Origin: Planctomycetota bacterium
Lineage (GTDB): Bacteria > Planctomycetota > Planctomycetia > Isosphaerales > Isosphaeraceae
NCBI GenBank assembly: GCA_028291545.1
Contig: JAQGHR010000159.1
Coordinates: 1 to 64,000, forward strand
Direction of reading: 5' to 3'
DNA: 64,000 nucleotides
The notes below the pieces were generated by a model. That model had not been told where the DNA came from. It ran no database searches and saw only the letters and a list, made by a program, of their open reading frames with translations. Made by a program: the position numbers and the translations under genes. Below are positions 1 to 8,545 of this stretch, piece after piece; position 1 is the first letter of the stretch; each line of letters begins with the position of its first letter.

Positions 1-1524
1 GGCGCGACCGGCGGCACCACCAAGGGAGCAACGGGGGCGATGGGGGCCGGTGCCGCCCCGGGGGGAGGCGGAGGTGGGGGCAGCACGCCACAAGGCGGCG
101 GGACGGCGATGACCCGGCCCGTCATCAAGAGTTTCACCATGCAAGTCCAGCCGCACGTACCGCTACGACCAAGAACCGCACCCGTGGGGACCTCGAAGAC
201 AGCCAACCAGGGCGCGGGGATGGGACAGGGCGGAGGGCAGGGCGGTCGCGGCGGCGGGGGCGGTGGAGGCGGCAACCGGGGCGGCCAGCCCGATATGGGT
301 GGCGAGAAGCCCGGCTCGACCAAGATCCTCAGTATTGTTCCCGAAGGTCAGCGCGTTAAGTCGGGTGACATTGTTTGCGAACTCGATTCCTCCGCGTTCC
401 AGGACGAACTCCAGGCCCAGCTCATCCGCTGGGCGCAAGCGAGAGCCTGGGTCGACCAGGCTAGTCAGATCCTTGCCGTCAGCAAGATCAGCCTTCTGGA
501 GTACCGGGACGGCATCTATCCGCAGGATCTTGAGCAGTTGGGAAAATACATCGAAGTCTGCAGGACTCAACTCAAACAGTCCCAGGACAGTGTCCAATGG
601 TCGCGGGAGATGGTCGCTCAGAGTTTTCAGAGTCCTTCCCAACTCCGCGCCGCCGAACTCGGTGAGCAGCAGATGCGGATTGCCTTGATCGAGGCGGAAG
701 GGATGCACCGACGTCTCCTCAAGTTCACCGCCCCTCGGCTGATCACGAACCTGGAAGCGAAGATCGCGTCCGTCGAGGCCGACCTGCTCGCGCAGGAGTC
801 GACGTTTCAACTTGAGGACGATCGCAAACGGCGTCTCGAACGGATGATCGAACTCTGCACCCTGCGGGCTCCCAGAGATGGCATGATCGCATACGCGGCG
901 ACGACCACCGGCGGCATGTGGAATCCCACGGTCACGCCAATTCAAGAAGGTGCCGTCGTGCGTCAGGGACAATCGCTCGTGATGGTCCCCGATCCGACCA
1001 AGATGCGGGTCAAGGTCCGCGTCAATGAATCGAAAGTCTCGCATGTTTTCGTCGGCCAGCGCGCCGTCGTCCGGGTGGAAGCCTTCGCCGACCGTCCGCT
1101 CTACGGAACCGTGACCGAGATCACGGCGATCCCCGCGCCCGCCAGCGGCTTTGGTTCGGACGTCAAGCTCTACTTTGCCAATGTCGACATCGATCAAGGG
1201 TTCGAAGGACTTCGAACCGGCCTCAGCGCCCAGGTCGCTTTTTTTGTTGCCGAAAAGCCCGACGTCGCGAGAATCCCGATCGAATCCATCCGTTGGTCCG
1301 GGGGCGAGCCGTTCGCAGCCATCCCGAAGAAGACCGGCCGAGGCTTCGAGTGGCGAGCGATTCGGTTGGGCCTGGTCGGTACCGCCTCCGCCGAGGTCGT
1401 CTCGGGTCTTTCCGCCGGCGAGTCCATCGTGGCTCACCCCGACGAATTGCCAGCCCCGCCAACACCGCCCATGCGTGTCGGTGCCCCCCTCGCCGTCGAC
1501 GCAGGTCCGTCGAAGGCGGGTTAG
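1..1524 (+). CDS. HlyD-family efflux periplasmic adaptor subunit, 5' partial
   Basis: Membrane fusion protein that would link an inner-membrane transporter to the outer membrane. The frame is open from base 1, so the true start and any membrane anchor lie upstream; the first ATG in the window is at 40. Counting from that ATG, residues 1-95 are a Gly/Pro-rich low-complexity stretch, followed by a split lipoyl (barrel-sandwich) half (KILSIVPEGQRVKSGD), an alpha-helical hairpin at about 125-270, the second lipoyl half (CTLRAPRDGMIAY) and a beta-barrel region (MRVKVRVNESKVSHVFVGQR). This order is typical of HlyD/MacA adaptors. No transporter partner is seen downstream; it may be upstream of the window. 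The glycine-rich insert is unusual. The family call is firm, the substrate unknown. Confidence 0.85.
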   Translation, partial: GATGGTTKGATGAMGAGAAPGGGGGGGSTPQGGGTAMTRPVIKSFTMQVQPHVPLRPRTAPVGTSKTANQGAGMGQGGGQGGRGGGGGGGGNRGGQPDMGGEKPGSTKILSIVPEGQRVKSGDIVCELDSSAFQDELQAQLIRWAQARAWVDQASQILAVSKISLLEYRDGIYPQDLEQLGKYIEVCRTQLKQSQDSVQWSREMVAQSFQSPSQLRAAELGEQQMRIALIEAEGMHRRLLKFTAPRLITNLEAKIASVEADLLAQESTFQLEDDRKRRLERMIELCTLRAPRDGMIAYAATTTGGMWNPTVTPIQEGAVVRQGQSLVMVPDPTKMRVKVRVNESKVSHVFVGQRAVVRVEAFADRPLYGTVTEITAIPAPASGFGSDVKLYFANVDIDQGFEGLRTGLSAQVAFFVAEKPDVARIPIESIRWSGGEPFAAIPKKTGRGFEWRAIRLGLVGTASAEVVSGLSAGESIVAHPDELPAPPTPPMRVGAPLAVDAGPSKAG

Positions 1525-1538
1525 GCTCGGCGGCGATT

Positions 1539-1570
1539 TCAGGCGAACTTGTTCCCTTTCGACCGCCTGA
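1539..1570 (+). terminator. Hairpin terminator candidate after the HlyD gene
   Basis: A 7-bp inverted repeat, TCAGGCG at 1539-1545 and CGCCTGA at 1564-1570, with an 18-nt loop, followed by the T-rich stretch TGTCTTTTC. It begins 14 nt after the stop of the adaptor gene. The long loop makes it a moderate candidate. Confidence 0.4.
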
Positions 1571-1672
1571 TGTCTTTTCACACGGCTTGGATTTGCCGCC
1601 ACGATGTCTCGGACCGGATGATGCGGTAGGATCGAGGAACACGTTTCTTTCCTCGCCGGATCGCCGATCGCC

Positions 1673-3217
1673 ATGCTCGACGCATTTACCCCGGGCCTTG
1701 TCCGGGCCCTGGAACGTGCCCAGGCCCGAGCGTCCCTCGACCGTTCTGCCACGCTGGAACCGATCCATCTCCTTGGCGCACTCGCCGATGAGGAGGAGAG
1801 TCGGGCGGCCACGCTCCTTTCTCGCCACGGGCTTGCCGCCGATGCTCTTTTGGCGGCCCTGGGTTCCGAAGCGTTGGGCAACGATCGCCTCGCGTCAGGC
1901 TCGACCGGGGATCGTCTCCCTCAATCCGTCGCCGTGCGCTCGATATTGCTCGAGGCGGCAGCCTTCGCGCGTCAGGCGGATCGATCTCGCCCGGTCACAA
2001 CGGAGCACCTGCTCGCGGCCCTGCTCGACGCAGATTTGCCCTTCCGCGCCACCTTCGAGAAGGCCGGACTGAGAATCGAGGCGCTCCTTGACGAACTGGT
2101 CGAGGCGAACGACCTCTCGACCGATCCACTGCCCTTCCCTTCCGAAATTCCTCCCCTGGAGATCTTTCCGGCGACCGACGCGATCGACCTCGGCCGGGTG
2201 CTCGACGCGTCGGCCAATCGGGCGAGGGAAGGACTGCGTGTCGTCGAAGACTACGTCCGATTCGCGCTCGATGATCCCTTGCTGACCCGCCGTCTCAAAG
2301 ATGTCCGCCATCGTCTCGACGAGGCCGTCCGGGGTCTCGATGCGGATCTCCTGATTGGTTCGCGAGATACGACCGGCGATGTTGGCACTCACATCATGAC
2401 GTCTTCGGAGCAAACACGAGAGAATCCTCGCGCGGTCGTCTCTGCGAACTTCAAGAGGACGACCGAGGCTCTGCGGTCGCTCGAGGAATACACAAAGCTT
2501 CTGGATGTCTGGATTTCTGGCAGATTTGAAGTCTTGCGCTACGACCTCTACACGCTCGAAAAGCTCACGCTCACGGCCATGGCCGCCCATCGGACGTTTG
2601 ACGCGGTCCAACTCTACCTGCTGGTCGGGGGACTTCCCACTCTTGGAGATTTGACCTCGGTCGTTGGCGAGGCCCTGGCCGGAGGCGTCCAGGCCGTTCA
2701 GCTTCGAGAGAAGGGCCTGTCCGATCGCGTTCTGCTCGAACGAGCGCGCGAGGTTCGAATCCTGACCGCCCAGGCCAGAGCCCGATTTGTTCTCAACGAT
2801 CGACCGGACCTGGCTCGCCTTTCAGGGGCGGACGCCGTTCATCTCGGTCAGGAGGACATGACGTCCCGCGACGCCCGCCGGGTCCTGGGACCTCGTTCCG
2901 CGATAGGAATCTCGACCCACGACCTCATCCAGTTGGAGAGAGCCGTTCTCGATGGTGCGAGCTATCTCGGGGTTGGGCCTGTTTTTCGCAGTGAAACCAA
3001 GGAATTTCACGATTATGCCGGTCTTGGATTCGTCCGCCAGGCCGCCGATTCGACCACGCTTCCCTGGTTTGCGATCGGAGGAATCACGCAGGACAACCTC
3101 GACGCCACGATCGAGGCCGGCGCTCGTCGCATCGCGGTCAGTTCGGCCATCGTTCGGGCCGATCGCCCGCGAGAGGCCGCGTCGCGGTTCCGCAAGGTGC
3201 TCGATTCGCTCGATTAG
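1673..3217 (+). CDS. thiE: Clp_N-ThiD2-ThiE fusion, thiamine phosphate synthase
   Basis: Cytosolic thiamine biosynthesis enzyme of 514 residues in three parts. Residues 1-145 resemble the Clp N-terminal double repeat (LEPIHLLGALADEEES, then PVTTEHLLAALLDAD). Residues 170-305 match the ThiD2-type domain found fused to ThiE, thought to be an HMP-phosphate kinase (VLDASANRAREGLRVVEDY). Residues 312-514 are the ThiE TIM barrel, which joins HMP-PP and THZ-P to thiamine phosphate; its motifs QLREKG (344-349), VLNDRPD (373-379), VHLGQED (389-395), YLGVGPVF (431-438) and FAIGGI (466-471) are intact. A ThiD2-ThiE fusion is known; the Clp_N extension is unusual and no AAA+ module accompanies it. ATG at 1673 is the first start in frame; there is no strong Shine-Dalgarno site and no TPP riboswitch upstream. 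Confidence 0.88.
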   Translation: MLDAFTPGLVRALERAQARASLDRSATLEPIHLLGALADEEESRAATLLSRHGLAADALLAALGSEALGNDRLASGSTGDRLPQSVAVRSILLEAAAFARQADRSRPVTTEHLLAALLDADLPFRATFEKAGLRIEALLDELVEANDLSTDPLPFPSEIPPLEIFPATDAIDLGRVLDASANRAREGLRVVEDYVRFALDDPLLTRRLKDVRHRLDEAVRGLDADLLIGSRDTTGDVGTHIMTSSEQTRENPRAVVSANFKRTTEALRSLEEYTKLLDVWISGRFEVLRYDLYTLEKLTLTAMAAHRTFDAVQLYLLVGGLPTLGDLTSVVGEALAGGVQAVQLREKGLSDRVLLERAREVRILTAQARARFVLNDRPDLARLSGADAVHLGQEDMTSRDARRVLGPRSAIGISTHDLIQLERAVLDGASYLGVGPVFRSETKEFHDYAGLGFVRQAADSTTLPWFAIGGITQDNLDATIEAGARRIAVSSAIVRADRPREAASRFRKVLDSLD

Positions 3218-3348
3218 CTTGGCCCGGTCTCGCTTTCCTGAAGGCAGGATGAAAACCTCGAGAAATCCGCTGGCGTCGCGTCGCCGATCTGTCGCACTCC
3301 CTCTCGATCCCTCCGCCGATCAAGGCCCCGAAGCCGGAGATTTCCCAG

Positions 3349-4260
3349 ATGTTGATGGCAAGGGCACTCCGCCTCGTCGCGCCCGTCATTCTCTCTCTGT
3401 CCATCTCGATCCAGGCCGCCGGAACGCTCGAGTCCCGATTGACTCCCATAGTCGAGGGTCACAAGGGCCACGTCAGCCTTGCCGTGAAGAATCTGAAAAC
3501 CGGTGAAAGCTTCCGCGTCCGGGCCGATGAGGTGATGCCGACCGCCAGCCTCATCAAATTCGCGGTGATGGTGGAGGCATACCGCCAGGAGTCCGACGGG
3601 CGGATCGACATGAACGCGACGGTGACCCTGACCAAGGCGGACAAAGTGCCTGGTTCCGGCTTGCTCACATCTCATTTCTCCGACGGTGCGACCTTCCCCC
3701 TGCGCGATGCGATCCGGCTCATGATCGCGTTCTCGGATAATACGGCCACCAATCTCGTCCTGGACCGGATCGGGATCACCTCGACGGCCGAGACGATGGA
3801 AAAAATGGGCTATCCCAACACGAAGATCCACTCGAAAGTCTTCCGCCGGGACACGTCGAAATTCCCCGAGCGGAGCAAGCAATTCGGTCTCGGGAGCACG
3901 ACGGCCAACGAGATGATCCGCCTGTTAGAATCGCTGGAGCGCGGAGAACTCGTTAATAAGGCTGCGAGCACCGCCATGCTCGACCACCTTCGGGCATGCG
4001 ATGATCGTGCGAAGTTCCCTCGGTTCCTGCCCCCAAGCGCGAGACTTGCGTTCAAGACGGGGAGCGTTGACGACATACGCACGGCCGCGGGCATCATCGA
4101 AACCCGTTCGGGTCCTGTCGCCGTGTGCGTCCTCAGTTCAAAGAATGAGGACCATCGTTACGTGGACGATAACGCCGGCAACCTCCTCTGTGCCGAGGTC
4201 GCCCGCGCGGTGTTCCAGCACTTTGACGACGCGAACACGCCTGCCTTGCCCCGGAGGTGA
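3349..4260 (+). CDS. Exported class A beta-lactamase-like serine hydrolase
   Basis: Serine hydrolase of the class A beta-lactamase/DD-peptidase fold, 303 residues, with a likely signal peptide (residues 1-24, ending IQAA). The active-site set is present: SLIK at 67-70 (nucleophile and general base), SDN at 129-131 and KTG at 236-238. Glu174 in FPERSKQ sits where the omega-loop Glu166 would be, so true beta-lactamase activity is possible, but planctomycetal members of this family are mostly uncharacterised and may act on peptidoglycan-like or other amide/ester substrates. It follows the thiE fusion by 131 nt and may be transcribed separately. ATG at 3355 is an alternative start. Confidence 0.85.
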   Translation: MLMARALRLVAPVILSLSISIQAAGTLESRLTPIVEGHKGHVSLAVKNLKTGESFRVRADEVMPTASLIKFAVMVEAYRQESDGRIDMNATVTLTKADKVPGSGLLTSHFSDGATFPLRDAIRLMIAFSDNTATNLVLDRIGITSTAETMEKMGYPNTKIHSKVFRRDTSKFPERSKQFGLGSTTANEMIRLLESLERGELVNKAASTAMLDHLRACDDRAKFPRFLPPSARLAFKTGSVDDIRTAAGIIETRSGPVAVCVLSSKNEDHRYVDDNAGNLLCAEVARAVFQHFDDANTPALPRR

Positions 4261-4334
4261 CGACACGCGTCCTTCGGCATGGATGATTCGTCGTCTCGAA
4301 TCCGTTTATCGACAACCTCATCACGGAGTTATGA

Positions 4335-4748
4335 TCAGGTTCGGATCTCGGAATCCGGGCTCTCCTCCAGTCGGATCGCGTCTGGCAGGGCCTGAGGGCG
4401 GCCACCGCGATCGACGCACGCCAGCGTCGAATGGCCCTCGGCCAATAGAACGCCGTCTCGCCGTAACTCATAGCGGTGGATAATCTTGACGTAGGTCACT
4501 CGCTCGACGAAGGTATGAAGTGTGAGCAGGTCATCGTAATAGGCCGGCTTCTTGTATTTGCACCCTAGATCGATGATCACGAGCAGATGCCCGTCGTCCT
4601 CGAGTTGTCGGTACGATATTCCTCGATGGCGTAGCAATTCCGTCCGGCCCATCTCGAAGTAGATGAAGTAGTTCGCATGGTGGAGCAGACCCATGCGGTC
4701 GGTCTCCGCGTAGCGGACACGAATCGCGATTTCATCGCTATCGGGCAT
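4335..4748 (-). CDS. Acyl-CoA thioesterase, YbgC/FadM (hotdog) family
   Basis: Small cytosolic hotdog-fold thioesterase of 137 residues. The family signature is clear: RVRYAETDRMGLLHHANYF, with the catalytic Asp in ETD and His in HHANY, then a YEL...LAEGHSTLACVD strand region. I chose ATG at 4748 rather than the longer frame from 4814 because AAGGAGGA (4756-4763) lies 7 nt upstream and the family alignment starts there. Members hydrolyse short-chain or aromatic acyl-CoA. Its 3' end is 74 nt from the stop of the convergent serine hydrolase gene. Substrate is not readable from sequence. Confidence 0.9.
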   Translation of the reverse strand: MPDSDEIAIRVRYAETDRMGLLHHANYFIYFEMGRTELLRHRGISYRQLEDDGHLLVIIDLGCKYKKPAYYDDLLTLHTFVERVTYVKIIHRYELRRDGVLLAEGHSTLACVDRGGRPQALPDAIRLEESPDSEIRT

Positions 4749-4977
4749 GGGTTGGTCCTCCTTCACCGGGGGCAGAACCGGTCCGGAATGAAGCCAGCTC
4801 TTGCACATGGGCACGCGGGCTCTTACGAATGGTACAGTCGATAGGGTCGAACGTCAAAATGAACAGCCTGGAGTGCAGCAATGCCTTTATGGTTGGTTAT
4901 GATGACCGGACTTCAACCCGCGCCGGCCAGGCCGAGACAGATCAAATGCGCGACTCATCGCGGGAGGATTTCTTCGA

Positions 4978-5481
4978 ATGGTCCTGGTTCAATTCTGGGT
5001 CCGGTTCCTGGCGATTGTGGCGATGTCCGTCTGGCTCGGAGGCTTCATGTTCTATGGCGGGGTGGTCGTTGCGATCCTCGAAAGGGCTCTCGGCCGGCTC
5101 GATGCCGGGACGATCACGCGCGACGTGACAGATGTGCTCAATGGCATCGGCGTGGTGACGGTAGCGGTCTGGTGGGTGATGCTCGGGATCGAGCGGCGAG
5201 ACTCAACCCGAGCCTGCCGGCTCGCCCGGACCGGGGCACTGACCTTTTCGTCGCTGTCCTTGCTGGCTCTTCTGATATTGCACGTTCTGATGGATCATCA
5301 CCTGGATCGACATGGACTTGATGGTTTTCGGCCCTGGCACCGTGGGTATCTGATGACGAGTACGGCAGGCTGGGTTGCCAACCTCGCCTGTGTGGGGTTG
5401 AGCCTGCGCATCTGGACACCCGGGCCGCCCGTTGCAATCGGTCGGCCGTGCCAGGAACGGCACCATCGCGCCTTGCCCTGA
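4978..5481 (+). CDS. Small integral membrane protein (DUF4149-like)
   Basis: A 167-residue protein with about four hydrophobic helices (residues 4-35, 55-72, 85-104, 125-145). The first helix region FLAIVAMSVWLGGFMFYGG resembles the Trp-Leu-Gly-Gly-rich start of DUF4149/TMEM205-like proteins. The charged segment HVLMDHHLDRHGLDGF is a loop that could bind a metal, but this is speculation. GGGAGGA lies 9 nt before ATG 4978. It precedes the phosphatase gene by 71 nt and may share its transcript. Function unknown. Confidence 0.7.
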   Translation: MVLVQFWVRFLAIVAMSVWLGGFMFYGGVVVAILERALGRLDAGTITRDVTDVLNGIGVVTVAVWWVMLGIERRDSTRACRLARTGALTFSSLSLLALLILHVLMDHHLDRHGLDGFRPWHRGYLMTSTAGWVANLACVGLSLRIWTPGPPVAIGRPCQERHHRALP

Positions 5482-5552
5482 CCGTACAATTGCGAAAAGA
5501 GCGATCGCGATAAGGCCTGAGCACACAATCGCTGCACCACGAGGGTTCGAGG

Positions 5553-6863
5553 ATGCTCAATTCGACGCAGTCCAGTCCATCGCTCTTCGGCCCGCAGGCG
5601 GGTGATTGGCGACAACGGCTCGATAAAGTCGTCACGATGATGCGTGAGATGAGCCTGCAAACAGATCCGCAAGAAATGGTCCGCGCCTATACCCGCCGAT
5701 TACGACAGATGCTCGGTTCCGAACGATTCGTCTCCGTAAGTCGTCGCGATCTTCCTTCGCCGAAGTATCGGATCACGCGATCCAGCCTGTGGGCGACCGA
5801 GATCAACCCCTGGACCGAGAAGGAGCGGCTCCCGGTCCTGGAGGGCGGACTTCTGGGTGAGTTGATCTACGGGGAGCAGCCGAGGATCATCCATGATCTG
5901 GTCGTTTCGGAGGACGACCCGGCGATCGCGTACTTTGAGGGACAGCGATCGCTCATGGCCATCCCGAATTACGACCAGGGGTCCGCGCTCAACATGACCG
6001 TGAGGCTGAGCGCCGACCCCGAGGCCTTCGATGTCGAGGCCTTTCCCGAGCACGTCTGGACCAGTAACCTGTTCGGACGCGCCACGCACAACCTCGTGCT
6101 GTCGGAAGAATTGAAGCGAGCCTACGCGATGGTCGATCGCGAGCTCAAGCATGTGGCGGACATCCAGACTTCGCTCTTGCCCCGAGAGATCCCCGTCATT
6201 CCCACGTTCGGACTCGCGGTCCACTATCAGACCTCGCAATGGGCCGGTGGCGACTATTATGATTTTTTCCGCCTGCCGGACGACAAGTGGGGCATCCTCA
6301 TCGCCGACGTCAGCGGTCATGGAACACCTGCGGCGGTCATGATGGCGATTACTCACACGATTGCGCACAGCTATCCGGGGCCTCCCGCCCTGCCGGGCGA
6401 GCTGCTCGCTCACGTCAATCAGCAGCTCGCCACGCGATATACGGTCGAGAGCGGGACGTTCGTGACCGCATTTTACGGGATCTACGACCCTCATCGCCGT
6501 GAGCTGCGTTACGCATGCGCCGGCCACAATCCCCCCAGACTCAAGCGATGCGAGGACGGCACCATTACCTCGCTCGACGGTGTCAGCAACTTGCCCCTGG
6601 GCCTTTTCGCCGACCTGGAATTCGAGGAGACCGTTCTCCAGCTCATTCCGGGAGATCAGATTATTTTCTACACCGATGGGATTACCGAGGCGTGCGCGCA
6701 CTCGGGCGAGATGTTCGGTCTCGACCGGCTCGATGAGGTGCTGGAGGACTGCCAACTGACCCCGGATGGCGTGATTGCCGAGGTGCTCCGCACGCTCGAC
6801 GAATTCACTGCCGGAATGCCAGCCACCGACGACCGTACCCTGCTGGTCGCGAAAGTCTCCTGA
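5553..6863 (+). CDS. SpoIIE/RsbU-type PP2C phosphatase with N-terminal sensory region
   Basis: Serine/threonine phosphatase of the RsbU type, 436 residues. Residues about 25-185 form a GAF-like sensory region. The catalytic PPM domain occupies about 205-435: HVADIQTSLLP (linker), AGGDYYDFF (metal Asp), IADVSGHGTPAA (metal Asp-Gly), AGHNPP, FYTDGITEA and ATDDRTLL. All metal-binding acidic residues are present. Such proteins usually dephosphorylate an anti-sigma antagonist and start a partner-switching stress response, but no RsbV/RsbW partner is in the window. It converges with holB with only 4 nt between stop codons. Confidence 0.9.
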   Translation: MLNSTQSSPSLFGPQAGDWRQRLDKVVTMMREMSLQTDPQEMVRAYTRRLRQMLGSERFVSVSRRDLPSPKYRITRSSLWATEINPWTEKERLPVLEGGLLGELIYGEQPRIIHDLVVSEDDPAIAYFEGQRSLMAIPNYDQGSALNMTVRLSADPEAFDVEAFPEHVWTSNLFGRATHNLVLSEELKRAYAMVDRELKHVADIQTSLLPREIPVIPTFGLAVHYQTSQWAGGDYYDFFRLPDDKWGILIADVSGHGTPAAVMMAITHTIAHSYPGPPALPGELLAHVNQQLATRYTVESGTFVTAFYGIYDPHRRELRYACAGHNPPRLKRCEDGTITSLDGVSNLPLGLFADLEFEETVLQLIPGDQIIFYTDGITEACAHSGEMFGLDRLDEVLEDCQLTPDGVIAEVLRTLDEFTAGMPATDDRTLLVAKVS

Positions 6864-6867
6864 ATCG

Positions 6868-7899
6868 TCAACGCGCCTGATTCAAGATTGAACCGATGTC
6901 GTGGGAGAGCGACTCGAAAATCAAGGCCCGATTCGCGTTGCGCTGAACTTGCAGGTCGGCTTCGAGGCAGCGATCGGCGAGAATAAAGACATCTTCCGGC
7001 TCCATCCGTTCGGCAAGAACGGCGATTGCCCGACGATCGGCCTGGTCCGGCGAGGCAGGATCGACGCCTGCGGTTTGCCAGAGTATTCCGCGAAAAAAAC
7101 GCGCGAGCTCGCCAATCAAGAGGCGGGCGCATTCACGTTGAGGCGAGCTCTCCTTGCCGGCCTCCTTGCTGAAGGCATCGAGTCGTCGGGCAAAACCCTG
7201 AGGATCGAACCTGTGAGGATCGCCCAGCTCGTCGATCATCGCGCGACGGAACTCTTCGAGTGACGCGTTCGCCAATCCCTCGGCTCGGGCGACACTGCCC
7301 TCGCTCTGCTCCGCCAGTCGAGTGGCGGCTTGGGGGTCGGTCGTCAGACCCCGCTCGATCAGAATCGCCTTCACGTTCTCAACGGAGAGCGGCTCGAAAC
7401 GCACGACGCGGCATCGAGACAGGATCGTATCGAGCTGTACCTCTGCGGCGGTGCCCACCAGGATCAATACCGAATTCGGGGGAGGCTCCTCCAAAGTCTT
7501 GAGGAACGCATTGGCGGCCTCATCGCTGAGGTCGTCCGCATCTTCCACAATCGCGACCCGGCGGGAGCCTCGCATCGGCTTCAGGCCGAGGTCGAGACAA
7601 AGCTGCCTGATCGCTCGGATGGGCAGCTCTTGTCGATCCTCGGGCCGCGATACGACGAGCACGTCGGGATGAGTGCCCTCGACAACTTGAAGGCAGCTTG
7701 GACACTGGCCGCATGGGAGAAGCCTGGACTCCGGATTTCGCTCGCAAAGCAAGGCCTGCGCGAGCGTTCGGGCGAACAGCCGCTTGCCGATCCCGGAGGG
7801 TCCCACGAAGAGAAAGGCGTGCGGGAGCCGGCCGCCGACCATGGCTCGGCGGAGGGAGTCGACCTGTGTCTCATGACCTCGGAGTGATCCCCAGGGCAC
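6868..7899 (-). CDS. holB: DNA polymerase III delta' subunit
   Basis: AAA+ clamp-loader subunit, 343 residues from the chosen GTG at 7899. The N-terminus PWGSLRGHETQVDSLRRA aligns with family starts; the longer frame (ATG 7956) would overlap tmk by 86 nt, the GTG by 29 nt. Visible motifs are the Walker A-like GPSGIGKR (33-40), a zinc-binding set Cys52, Cys63, Cys66, Cys69 (CGQCPSC), the DEAA/EEPP region (VEDADDLSDEAANAFLKTLE) and SRC of sensor 1 (ILSRCRVVRF). It ends the leftward operon lipoyl-like protein, NUDIX, tmk, holB, and the tmk-holB pairing is a common bacterial arrangement. Confidence 0.93.
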   Translation of the reverse strand: MPWGSLRGHETQVDSLRRAMVGGRLPHAFLFVGPSGIGKRLFARTLAQALLCERNPESRLLPCGQCPSCLQVVEGTHPDVLVVSRPEDRQELPIRAIRQLCLDLGLKPMRGSRRVAIVEDADDLSDEAANAFLKTLEEPPPNSVLILVGTAAEVQLDTILSRCRVVRFEPLSVENVKAILIERGLTTDPQAATRLAEQSEGSVARAEGLANASLEEFRRAMIDELGDPHRFDPQGFARRLDAFSKEAGKESSPQRECARLLIGELARFFRGILWQTAGVDPASPDQADRRAIAVLAERMEPEDVFILADRCLEADLQVQRNANRALIFESLSHDIGSILNQAR

Positions 7900-8512
7900 G
7901 TGCCACCTCGTCACGAATGTGCCCCGCCACGATGTCCGGCTCGGCCGAGCCATCAATCAACACGTGCGGGATGTCGAGCGTTCGGATCGCTTCCAGATAC
8001 CCCTCTCGGACTCGCTGACGGTACGTGTCCGGCCGATCTTCGATGCGGTCCCTGGGCTTGCCCACGCGTGCTTGGGCGAGTTCCAGTGGCACGTCAATGA
8101 CCACCGTCAGGTCCGGCATCAATCCGCCCGTCGCGGAACGGCCGACGGTCCAGATTTCCTCGGGGTCGAGCCCGCCCGCCATACCTTGATACACGAGGGT
8201 TGAAAGCAAGTACCGGTCCGAAACTACGATCGCTCCCGCCTGCAGCGCCGGGCGGATGACTTCCTCCACGAGCTGCGCACGGCTCGCCATGTAGAGCAGC
8301 ATCTCGGCGCGCAGGCTGATGGCCGTGTTCGAGCGATCCAGCAGGATTGAACGGAGACGATCACCGAGGTCTGTCCCTCCAGGATCGTGACACGCCACGA
8401 CCTGGGGACAAAACGAGCGCAGCCACTCGACCAAGAGCCTGGCCTGGGTCGTCTTTCCGCCCCCGTCCGGGCCTTCGAGAGAGAAAAAGTGACCGGGATA
8501 CGGCCTCGGCAT
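7871..8512 (-). CDS. tmk: Thymidylate kinase
   Basis: Phosphorylates dTMP to dTDP. The 213-residue length is normal. The P-loop is EGPDGGGKTT (13-22), the dTMP-binding DR motif is SDRYLLSTLVYQG, and the lid region follows at DRIEDRPDTYRQRV. The Arg in the P-loop typical of type I enzymes is absent, as in type II (E. coli-like) enzymes; the lid carries arginines instead. It overlaps the holB start and follows the NUDIX gene by 33 nt, so co-transcription is very likely. Confidence 0.95.
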   Translation of the reverse strand: MPRPYPGHFFSLEGPDGGGKTTQARLLVEWLRSFCPQVVACHDPGGTDLGDRLRSILLDRSNTAISLRAEMLLYMASRAQLVEEVIRPALQAGAIVVSDRYLLSTLVYQGMAGGLDPEEIWTVGRSATGGLMPDLTVVIDVPLELAQARVGKPRDRIEDRPDTYRQRVREGYLEAIRTLDIPHVLIDGSAEPDIVAGHIRDEVARALGITPRS

Positions 8513-8545
8513 GGACGCGATCTCTGGGGTCAGTGACTCGGACGG

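Noticed and set aside
1525-1672. TPP riboswitch upstream of the thiE fusion
   Set aside because: The conserved CTGAGA and ACCTGATC boxes of the thi element are not present; only a terminator-like hairpin is seen.
163-1881. 572-residue antisense frame over the HlyD gene
   Set aside because: Low-complexity Arg/Gly/Ser composition with no family motifs; it is the complement of a clear HlyD domain protein and arises from GC-rich codons.
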